A DNA stretch of 64,000 nucleotides, taken from Candolleomyces eurysporus (Eukaryota > Basidiomycota > Agaricomycetes > Agaricales > Psathyrellaceae). A program made the position numbers and the translations under genes. The first letter of the stretch is position 1. The number at the start of each line of letters is the position of its first letter. Shown here piece by piece: positions 51,201 through 60,317 of the stretch. The stretch lies in NCBI GenBank assembly GCA_027579435.1, contig JANBPK010000919.1, positions 434,001-498,000 of the forward strand, given 5' to 3'. Below the pieces are notes generated by a model that worked only from the letters and a program-made list of their open reading frames with translations, did not search any database and was not told the DNA's origin.

Positions 51201-51286
51201 GGGATATGTTGATGTTGAAGGAGGTGCACGGTGACGATGTGATGTTCAGAGAGTTGGAAAGCTTGGTTCGTATCGAATCCCAGTAA
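48280..51286 (+). CDS. SWI1: SWI/SNF subunit SWI1, ARID-domain protein
   Basis: DNA-binding subunit of the SWI/SNF (BAF-like) chromatin remodeller. The first coding exon is only five bases, atgct at 48280-48284. Splicing out 48285-48337 joins it to CCC CCA AAT, giving MLPPNGQHPQRSQQSQQGF; this avoids the upstream alternative start at 48258. A Gln/Asn/Pro/Ser-rich N-terminus follows. The ARID/BRIGHT domain runs from RQQQFLNGLHNLMAKRNIPL through DKDVNLFKLWGLVFAHGGG, an intron at about 48990-49041, NNNNGWSQILNHFDLPEEF, and MLSQYYMVILLPFEESYKKN. A Gln/Met-rich linker and the SWI1/ARID1-type C-terminal helical domain complete it (RKIEYVPLAREVETYGGRDL; VEHLTLSIRSRLSTELSYAL; ILAVVNIIRNLSIIHDNMDY; SIMLRLLHRFMVSTPDVRI). 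Ends ESLVRIESQ. Confidence 0.93.
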
Positions 51287-51379
51287 CTAGTTCTCCCTGG
51301 CCACGGACGACAGTCGATTATATCTTAGTTTTGATTATGCTGTTGTATATACGTTTCTGTAGTTCTATGAGGGGAAATG

Positions 51380-51385
51380 CACGTG
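51380..51385. promoter_or_regulatory. CACGTG E-box upstream of arrestin gene
   Basis: A CACGTGAC element (CACGTG at 51380-51385) lies 112 bases upstream of the arrestin-related start codon. It is one of several CACGTG sites in promoter positions in this window. Confidence 0.4.
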
Positions 51386-51496
51386 ACACTATGGAGATGA
51401 TAGATGGAGGATGGGGGCTGTTGCTTTTGAAACCGACAATGGCTCTGCCAAACCCCATTATAGAGCGTGTCGACTTCACTGTTATCCCACTCCCCC

Positions 51497-53440
51497 ATGG
51501 CAGACTCACTCCCGCCACCAAGCTACTCGCAGCAAGATCCCGTAGTCCCCTCCAACCCAGATGAACATGCCCATGATCCTCAGATAGTTCTGCTGCCGAC
51601 TGTAGATGCAGTTAACTTTCAGAAAGGCTACCTCGGCGCTGACGGAGAGCGTGCTGCAATCGAGGGAGAAGTTCAGGTCAAAGGAGTCGACCCTAGTCGC
51701 TGGAATCGCCTGTAAGTCCGCCCGCAGGGCATGGCAACATTCCCAACTGATGGCAGCCTTAGGTCAATATCCTTGAGGACCTTTGAAAGTGCATATCAAC
51801 ACGAAATTGAACTGGGGTTCACCGAACAGGACTTGTACACGCGAAGCAGCACCCATGGCGGTTTCCCATCCTCGTTCCACTTTTCTATCCCCCTCATGCC
51901 AGACACCCCGCAGTCCATTCAGACGACCCACTCCCTGCTCGCCCATACATTGACCGCCTCCCTGCACCCCGTCGAGGTCTCTGCACAACCGCTGCGAAAA
52001 AGCCTGACCGTTCATACAAAGCGATATACTTCATCTTCGTCTGTCATACCTCCCGCGCCAGAGACTCACTCGTTCAGGGAGCCCACCAAGGTCGAAGTCC
52101 AGGTCCCTCGCACCAACTTCACCTCGGGAGAAGACATTCCACTATATGTCACGGTCCCCCCGCCAACTCGCGAAATAGTGGTCGACAGGGGGCTGCGTCT
52201 GCGCAATATCCAGGCTGAGCTGGTCAGAGTGATCAAGGTGAAGAGGGAGCAACACGAAGAGGATACCGGCGCCTTCGATTCAGATCTAGAAGACACACAT
52301 CGTGGTTCTACCCCAACTGCTGAATCCTCGCATGCCTCCCACAGCGCGGACATCAATCCCCATTCACCGTCTGCTAAACCGCCGTCCTCCCCTCTGTTCC
52401 TAGGATCGTCCAATCGGAGAGTCATTGCTCGTTCCGGTGCATCGTGTCGATTCCATTCCTCTAGGCCGATTCAATTGCGGTTTCTACTCCATCAAACGCT
52501 GTTATCCACACCGTCAGAGTCTCGCACCAGCTTGGTGCCGCCAGAGGCTGGGCGAATGGAAACCGACGCGGAGAGTGCATTGATCACCCAGGTCACACTG
52601 CTGCACACCGTCTCTTTCCACATCCGAGTCTACGTCTCGTTCGTAGACACGACTACCCACACAGAACGGCTCTCCAATATCATTATCCCGATAGTCATTC
52701 GATCACCGCCTGCTCCACTTCCTCAAGTCCCTCAAACGATTGATGAAGCTTATTCCAAGAAACACGATCGCCCTCCCACCAAGACTAACCGACATGAGGA
52801 AGATCCCTCTATCCCACACTACTCTGAGGCAGGACCCAGCATGCTCTCCGGTGCACCTCCTCCGTTTGACGACCGGGAAGCACCGCCGCCTTTCTTTGCA
52901 ACCGAGCTCGAAGCTTCAACGTCATCCAGGCTTCCAACGTTCCAAGAATCGGAAAACGAAATCATCTTACCGGACCCGGACCCTAGCATGGCTCTTCCAC
53001 CCGCAGTATTCCCCAGCATCCTAGGGGAGGGCGAACTTTTCGGATTCCCAGCCGCGCAGCAGTTCGATGGTCACTCGGAAGATATGCAGCGCTCAGATAC
53101 TCCTCCGCCAAGTCTTGAAATGGCATCCCATGATCCAGACTTGACGTCCTTGGCAGATTTGCATGACCCAGGGCACGTCGCGATAGAGGCGATGAACCTG
53201 GTTCTCGAGCCTCGCCATGAAGCTGACTTATCTGGAGGTGAACAACCACCCCCGCCTCCGCCTGCGATGGATGATCCTTCTGATCCCCCTCCATCCATCG
53301 ATTCAGCGTTCAGGACGCCAGAGGCGATGGGACAGCGCCCTGTTACACCTCCCTTACCTCCGTATCTCGTTCCAGAGCACGACGCCCACCACCATCACCA
53401 CCAGGAGCATGTAGCCCGGCCTCCCCCCTACGTGGATTAG
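51497..53440 (+). CDS. Arrestin-related adaptor with C-terminal PPxY motif
   Basis: Probable ART-type adaptor that links plasma-membrane cargo to a NEDD4/Rsp5 ubiquitin ligase for endocytosis. Start MADSLPPPSYSQQD at 51497; one intron (about 51712-51759), then a long open frame. The arrestin-like N-domain covers IEGEVQVKGVDPSRWNRL, SISLRTFESAYQHEIELGF and FPSSFHFSIPLMPDTPQSIQ. The second half of the fold includes KVEVQVPRTNFTSGEDIPLY, LRLRNIQAELVRVIKVKRE and GASCRFHSSRPIQLRFLL. The C-terminal third is disordered and proline-rich, with PPPSY near the N-terminus and RPPPYVD at the very end; PPxY motifs bind WW domains of Rsp5. A short His tract precedes the last motif. The family call rests on fold-like segments and the PPxY ending; no named orthologue is claimed. 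Confidence 0.8.
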
Positions 53441-53661
53441 TTACCAAACACACAATAGGGTTGTCCATCCTCTAGAATGATATATTGACGGGAAGAGATT
53501 ACTACAATATACTTAAAAACAAACAACCTTTATAGGCCAGCAGATGAATGAATTGATAGTATGGCAACAAGGGTGTAAAAAGGGTCATAATCTGATAGCG
53601 GCAAGAGGAAAGTCACGTAGCGCACGCATATGAGGAAATGGTACGAAAGGAAGAAAAGTCT

Positions 53662-54704
53662 TCAACAATTGCAAGCATCTTTGCCCTTAGTTGCAGCGTT
53701 CTGATCCAAATTGACGTTCTGGGACTGCGAGCCTTCAGCACGGTTTGCAGCGAGACCCGGCCGACCACCGTTGCCTCTCGCTGAGGCAAGTATGTGCTCA
53801 ATCGGGATCTTCTTGGCTGAAGGAGTTTAGTTGGTAAATAGCGAAGGCAGCGTGGGAGGAACAAGGCTCACCAATTTCAGTNGAAAATCTCCACAACCCC
53901 TTCGCCGGTCTTAGCACTGGTTTCAAAGAACAGGAGACCAGCCTCGGTGGCGTAGGCTTGGGCCTCCTCCCTGGGTACCTGCCGCAGGCTCTCGGGGTCA
54001 ACAGAGGGAGCGGAGGCTTCACCACCAGTCTCGGTAGCGTCGTCAGCTTCGTCTTCTGACTCCGAGGCGGAGGCGCCACTAGAAGAGGAGGCAGAGGGTT
54101 GGACCAGGTCGACTTTGTTGCCTGCCAGTGCAATCACGATGTTCGGGTTGGCCTGACGCTGGAGCTCCTTCACCCAGGATTTCGCCTTTTCCAGACTGCT
54201 GGCCTTGGTAACATCATAGACGACGACTGCGGCCTGGGCGTTGCGATAGTACATGGGCTGATCAACAGAGTCATTTTAGGGCGAAGTGGGTCGGTGAAGA
54301 TGGGTGTGACGTACGGCGAGTGAATGGAACCGTTCCTGCCCCGCTGTGTCCCAGATCTCGTATCTCAGAATACGATCCTCCAAGCGGCATTTCTGGGTCA
54401 AAAAGGCGGCGCCAATGGTGGGTTCCTTGTTGGCTTGGAATTCGTTGTTCACCTTTGGGACTTGGTAAGTGCAATGGGGGCCACGGAGGCAGTGTATGAC
54501 CTACAAATCGCAGGACCACAGACGACTTCCCAACAGCGGCTTCGCCTGTAGAAACGGGTATTGAGCAACTGGGTGCATTAATGCTGAAGATACCAGACCA
54601 AATTGGGGTAGGTGGTGGAGACCATGGGCGAAGTTTTACATACCTAGAAGGACGAGTTTGACCTGGACCGACTTGTCTGCTTGCGCTGCAGTCTGTTCTG
54701 CCAT
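53662..54704 (-). CDS. Rab5-type small GTPase with acidic insertion
   Basis: Early-endosome GTPase (Vps21/Ypt5 class). Start [17 protein letters not shown] at 54704. P-loop GEAAVGKSS, effector loop [12 protein letters not shown] (TIGAAF is Rab5-specific), [25 protein letters not shown], and [14 protein letters not shown]. The C-terminus KGKDACNC provides the double-Cys geranylgeranylation site. Between NKxD and the SAK motif there is an insertion of about 40 residues, Ser/Glu/Asp/Ala-rich ([20 protein letters not shown]), absent from the typical Rab5. Six or so exons. The N at 53882 breaks the frame; deleting it gives EIFTEIG, the expected Rab5 sequence. It is tandem with the following secreted-protein gene and convergent with the arrestin gene, an endocytic neighbour. 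Confidence 0.93.
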
Positions 54705-54846
54705 GATGAGAGATGAAAGGGTATCGGAGGAAGAAGTAGAAGGAAGAGGATGCCCAGAGTTGCGAAGCTGCAGTGGCGGTGTGCTCCTGCTGTTTGTTCT
54801 CTATTTGCATCTTGCCGTTTCCGTCACCGTCATCATCATTGCTATG

Positions 54847-57060
54847 CTACTCCAGCTGAGGTACATTGGTCTCGTAAAATGGGCGAAGCTGTTCGCAAGT
54901 TACATATATCCCGTTGTCAATCTCAACCTTTGCAGTGTCCTTGAAAGCCTCGGGGCAGGCGAAGGGAATTGAAGGTCTCCCAGCAACCGGACCACCTTGG
55001 ACAGTAGGCTGCTCGTTGCTACCACCCTCCTCACTGGCATCGTCATCCCGGCCAAAAATCACCCCTCTTTTAGACTTCCCCGACGTGGCGCTTTTTGTGA
55101 ACGCGGAGGGTTGATTGTAGAACCACAATGGCCTCGATTCGTAATTGCTCATGGTTTTGCTCAGGAACGACTTGTATCTGCCTGTGGGGTCGCCGTATGC
55201 TGCTGACACCGCTGCTACGTGCGGGACCAGGTCCAGGACATCCTCGCCATTTGGATCGCAGGTTATTGCGTAGTCTAGCGCCGTCTGTATAGTCGCCCCA
55301 TACTTTGATTTGGCGGACCAGAGGTCAATTCCAAGAGCATCGCCGAGCTTGGCGTTCATCTGAGTTCAAAGATGTCAATCCCCAAACTGTTAGTGGCCAG
55401 ATGCGAAAACTCACAATTAACGCCTCGAGATTGAAACTGCGGTAGTGAAGGGGTTTTGCTCGGATACCTTCGAATGGCTGTTCTCCCGATGCCGCGATCT
55501 GGTCTCGAAACTCGTTCTTGAAAAATCGCTGGAGCACATTAATGGCTCCCTGCTTGTCGCCCACATATAGCTTTGAGGCCGCAAGTTGACCGGTGTAAAA
55601 AGTAACATGATTACTTGAGAAGGATAAGCTCCTGTCCTAGCAGAAGACAGAATCACCTACTTTGGGCGAGTGGATGCCATTGCTCCGATGTCGCTGTCTT
55701 CGAGCCATCGAGTATAGTCCGATACCCAGCTCCGCATATCTTCATCCTTCGAATTGGTCCACTCTGCGCTGCCACCGCTTTTCAAGATCAAAATAGCATT
55801 GATCACTTTGACGATACCTCGAATGTCCAGAACGCCTGTAAAGGTTCCTTTCTTTCCCTCGGGACCGTTACCCCGAACCATTTGGCCATAGTTCACGTTG
55901 GGATTCATTTTGGTGGAGGGATAGAGGAAAAAGATGTCAATGGCATTGACAACATCTTGGGAATATTTGGCAGTCCTCTTCGTCGCGAAAGCGATCGAGC
56001 CGTAGAGCGCGTACTGCGACATAGTATTGATAGCTGCCGGTCCTGTAAGATCTCGTACATCGGGATTGACCTTGCCATCTCGACCGACGTACGGACAAGA
56101 GGTCCATGCTAGAGACGACGATAAGCAGTGATCAGCTGTTCGACGAAAGAACGATTTAGAAGGAATAACATACTCGCACTTGGAGGTACATTTGTCGTTG
56201 GAGATGGTGTGCAAGTTGCTTTCGTAGTCTTCGCCACGGCTTCTCCAGGAGCCTGGGTTGCACTCCGAGCTGGGGTGAGTTGATTCTTGTTGGAAGCATG
56301 AGACGCAACAGAGGTTGGCACAGGAGCTACGGAGAGAGAAGTTGATTCTCGCTTTTTGGTGTCATTCTCAATCGTAGCTGCGGGTGCGTTGCTGTCGACA
56401 CTCTGAAAGCGTTTTCCTCGGGCACGACTGTGGACCCTGCGCATACGCCGATAGTTAGCGGACGTGTAACGGTAATGACGCTGGAAAGCGTCTGGATCGG
56501 GGATCGGAATAGCAGCGCTGTTGTATTGAGCCGAGCTATCTGTTCGGTTTACTGGAGGGCCATCATTGAAGTCTCGACTTTTGACATTGCTGCACCAGCG
56601 ACAGTCGGGCCAATGGCTGTGTCAAGGTCCAGCATTAGAGAAGCACATTGGTGGATGGGCATGTACGTACTAAGGCGCCCAACTCATGTAATCATGAGGA
56701 TTTTTATTGGGAGGCAGCGTGGATTTATCGTTTGCGACGCCTATCGAAAACAAATGAGTTGGCCACCATTGGCTCTCGGGAAGGCTCAACTGACTCCAGG
56801 GACCCTTCGCAACCAGTTGGTCTGCCCCGCGAATGATGGATGCCAACGCCTCCCCGGTTGTGGAAGTGGAAGGGTCGGACGCCAAGCCCTGCCTGGACTC
56901 TGAGACGATATAGCTCACGCTTATCCAGTCAAGGCCGTCGCCTTGAGTGTTGGACCGGTCAGTGTTGCCCAAGGAGACAGGAAGAACGGTCCTCACATAG
57001 AGCCCTGCAGACGTTGTTGACCAGCAACCAGAGTAACGCGCCTTTCAACACGGAGAGCAT
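54847..57060 (-). CDS. Secreted alginate-lyase-like protein
   Basis: Predicted extracellular protein with an alginate-lyase/chondroitinase-type alpha-helical fold. Start MLSVLKGALLWLLVNNV at 57060 is a signal peptide. Splicing gives ALCDGLDWISVSYIVSES. N-terminal segment: STTGEALASIIRGADQLVAK, GPWSQLSLPESQWWPTHL. A low-complexity Ser/Thr/Pro/Lys linker follows (TPARSATQAPGEAVAKTTKA). The conserved catalytic-type block is TWTSCPYVGRDGKVNPDVRD, PAAINTMSQYALYGSIAFAT, DIFFLYPSTKMNPNVNYGQM, and FTGVLDIRGIVKVINAILIL. It then runs DDWVSDYTRWLEDS-like (RSWVSDYTRWLEDSDIGAMA), NHVTFYTGQLAAS, and FEGIRAKPLHYRSFNLEALI. It ends NVPQLE. Family membership (PF05426-like) is from memory of such fungal proteins. 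The substrate in a fungus is not known. Confidence 0.65.
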
Positions 57061-57414
57061 GCTTCTGAGGCCGTGAAGCAACAGGGGGCCTGGAACAGAC
57101 TTGAAGCGACTGCCAATCGTCTTCAGGAGAGACTCTGGGCTCCATTTATACTCTTTGGATGAAGACCGGCGGCCTGTTTTGAAAGACTGAGATTTTAGGT
57201 GTCTAGGAGCTCATATTGCTCGTCGTCGCCGCGAATGGCGTTGAGCAAATACCATCATGTGATGCGGGGAATGCGGGGAAGCGGCAAAGATATATTGCAG
57301 CCGAACGGAGAACTCTGCTCTTACCCCGCCCGCAATGTGGGGAATGATGGCCTTGAAATAGCTGGCGAACAATCAGACTAGCCCAAGCCTCTTTGACTTT
57401 TTCCCTGTCCCAGC
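57061..57414. promoter_or_regulatory. Divergent promoter, lyase-like protein / acyl-CoA ligase
   Basis: 354 bases between outward start codons. A tataca/tataaa-like stretch lies near 57147 (tttatactctttgg). No coding sequence is supported. Confidence 0.4.
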
Positions 57415-60057
57415 ATGTCCTCTGACTCTCGGTTCTCCAGCATCAAGTTCTCTCCGACCCCAGCCAGTGTCCCTCCACCAGGAGCGCGACTCCGCACCAA
57501 AGAGCTCCAGAATGTGCCTGTCAATTACCAACCATTGGTACGCTCATCGCTGAGGCCTCCGCGTCGTCAACTGAGCTCCTTTCTGTGCAGAATCCTCTGA
57601 GCTTCATCTTGAGGGCAGCCCACGTATACCCTAACAAGGTGGCCCTGGTACATCCTGACGTACCTTCGCCAGTGATCTACACCTTCTCGGTCTGGTACGA
57701 CGCGGTGTTGGAATCTTCGTCCCACTCTCATTCCTCATCCTGATCCTAGGGCACAGCGGATCCAGAACCTGGCGTATGCCCTCATCAGGAGTGGAATCCA
57801 ACCAGGAGACCGAGTGGCCGTCATTGCCCCCAATTGGTGAGATGAACTACCAGTCAGTGAACTCCGCAACTAACCGCTCGTAGCCCTCTAATCGCAGGTC
57901 TGTCCGTTCTCTCGGAGAGAGGTGATCTGGCCCTCACATGCGGCTATAGATGCTCATCACGGTGTTCTTGCTGCCCGTGCGATACTCTGCCCTATCAATA
58001 CCCGCTTGAAACCCCACGAGGTCGAATATATTCTCGGGCACAGTGGTTCCAAGCTCATCCTTGTGGACCACGAGTACCAGAATCTTATTCCTCCTAATAC
58101 CAATGTTCCAGTTATCGTTTCAAAGGACACTGGCAGAGCCGATGATCCTTACGAGGAATTCCTATCCCAGGGCAGGGCCTTCAGCCAGGAAAAGGGGTGG
58201 CAGGGCCTAGAAACCCAGCACGATGAAAATGCAGGGGCCACTCTCTGTTATACCTCTGGAACTACAGGCAGGGTGAGTGGCATTGTTTGTATGTATGGTA
58301 TTTTGCAGCTGTTGATCGAGTTCCTCGATAGCCCAAAGGAGTCATTGCAACTCTGAGAGGTACCCACTACTTTGAGTTTCCAAGCTATACACCTGCTAAT
58401 GACTCTCAGGTTCTTATCTAGCGGCAATCGCGAACGCCTTTGAGGGGAGGTAAACGTTCTATGGACTGCTTTTTCCACCGGAATTCACCACTTATCATCT
58501 CTCTAGGCTCAACAAAGAGTCCACCTATCTATGGTAAGAGCTACCTCCTCTAGTTTTCACGACTTTCTAACGCAAACTGTGTAGGATTCTACCCATGTTC
58601 CACGCTGCTGGGTGGACGTATCCATGGGCCAACGTATTCGCCTTTTCAACCCAGGTAAGCCAGTCTCTACGCATTTTAGACGGACCAGTAAAAACTCACA
58701 GTTGATCACAGATTTCACTGAGGACCGTGAACTACACCCACATTTGGAATCACTTGCTACACTCTGGGGTTACCCATTATTGTGGTGCTCCCACCGTTCA
58801 GGTACGTCTGCTAATTCCATATGCCTCTGACTTCACCTGACCGGTTCTAGATCGGAATCATCAACGATCCTCTTGCTCGAGAGCTCTCTAGACCAGTGAC
58901 GGCAATAATCGGTGAGTTCTTGAGTTCTTGTAACTATAGTGTACAGTTGGATCCCGGACGCTCACAATCAATCGCAGCGGGCGCCGCTCCTACGGCTCAC
59001 CTTATCGCTGAACTGGAACGGAAGGGAATCAATCCCGTCCATGTCTACGGATTAACGTGAGTCCCGCTTCTCAATAGTATCGTGGCGGCCCTTGTTGACG
59101 AGAATCTCAGAGAGGTCTGGATATCTGCCAAGTACAGTGTGGTTGGATTTTAATACTGATTGGCGGTCGTAGACATATGGGCCTTTCACTCGAAATTACC
59201 GACAAGACCATTGGGAAAAGGTTTCATTGGACGAGCGTGCCAGGTTCATGGCTCGCCAAGGCCATGCGTTTGTCACAGCAGACGATGCTCGCGTCGTCAC
59301 TGTCGAAGAAGGCAGCGACGTCTTGAAGGATGTCCCCGCTGATGGGGAGACTCTTGGTGAGATTGTGACGAGAGGCAACATCGTCATGAAGGAGGCGAGT
59401 GACGCTGTGATTTCTTCGTTTCACGGGTCACCTTATCTTTATGCCTCTAGTATTTCAATGACCCCGCCGCCACCAAGAAGGCTTTCAGGGGAGGGTTCTT
59501 CAATACGGGTGACCTTGCTGTCATGTATCCCGACGGTTCTGTCTCTATTATGGATAGGAGCAAGGACATCATCATCTCCGGAGGCGAGGTAATTGTGCAG
59601 CTATTGTCATTCAGCACATTTGATTTACTCCAATCATATACAGAATGCTTCCAGCTTGGCTATTGAACAAGGTATGCCTTACTTAGCTTGTTAGGCCACA
59701 AGAGTCTCAATTATCTTTCCACCAGAACTTGCCAGCCATCCTCACGTTCTCGAAGTCAGCGTTATCGCTCGAAACCATCCAAAATGGGGCGAGAGACCGA
59801 TGGCTTTCGTGATTTTGCATCCTCAGCACGTCGCCCGCTGGAAAGGTCGATTCCATGAATTCGGGGAAAATCTGAAAAGCCACGCAAAGAAACGGCTACC
59901 TGGGTTTGCGTGTCCGGAATGGGTTGAAGTCGTCCCAGAGCTTCCCGTAAGTTCTAGTCGTTGCGCCTCGTTCTTCCGCTGTTTACACGCCATCCAGAAA
60001 ACATCCACGGGAAAGATTCTGAAGACAGAGCTTCGTCGAATCGTTGCCAAGCTGTAA
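57415..60057 (+). CDS. AMP-forming acyl-CoA ligase with C-terminal AKL (peroxisomal)
   Basis: ANL-superfamily ligase that activates a carboxylic acid to its CoA thioester via an acyl-adenylate. Start MSSDSRFSSIKFSPTPA at 57415. Core motifs, after splicing: VAVIAPNCPLIADAHHGVLA, the P-loop LCYTSGTTGRPKGVIATL split by an intron after GR, PMFHAAGWTYPWANVF, IIAGAAPTAHLIAELERKG, YGLTETYGPFTRN, NTGDLAVMYPDGSVSIMDRS with the AMP-binding Asp, KDIIISGGENASSLAIE, and the catalytic-Lys segment KTSTGKILKTELRR. The sequence resembles fungal and plant medium-chain or aryl acyl-CoA ligases; the substrate is unresolved. The last three residues, AKL, are a type-1 peroxisomal signal. More than a dozen short introns, including one micro-exon of 14 bases (ccctctaatcgcag near 57886-57899). 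Confidence 0.9.
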
Positions 60058-60317
60058 TTGCAAATTTGTCGTACCGCAGGTTGCAGCAATAAATATAGTG
60101 TCTTGTATAAAGGGATAGCTTCTGGTTGTCAATAAACATCTTGGATACAGATTATGGAGTGTAGAGTAACGAGTGACAGGACAATTCACAACTACATAGC
60201 GACGAGACTCGAGGGCAGCGAGATAAGCCCGGTCCCTAATTCAGAGGAATAACATTGATTGTTCAACTGTGGTGATAGAAATTAGCATGAATAGTTAGTG
60301 ATGGACGTGTAAAGTCG
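60058..60317. other. Convergent 3' intergenic region
   Basis: 260 bases between the stop codons of the acyl-CoA ligase (+) and the CNH gene (-). AT-rich (e.g. caataaatatagtg). Probably the two 3' UTRs. Confidence 0.4.

Noticed and set aside
53400..53440. His-rich run (caccaccatcaccaccag) as a tag-like contaminant
   Set aside because: It is in frame within the arrestin tail directly before a functional-looking PPPY motif, so it is native low-complexity sequence.
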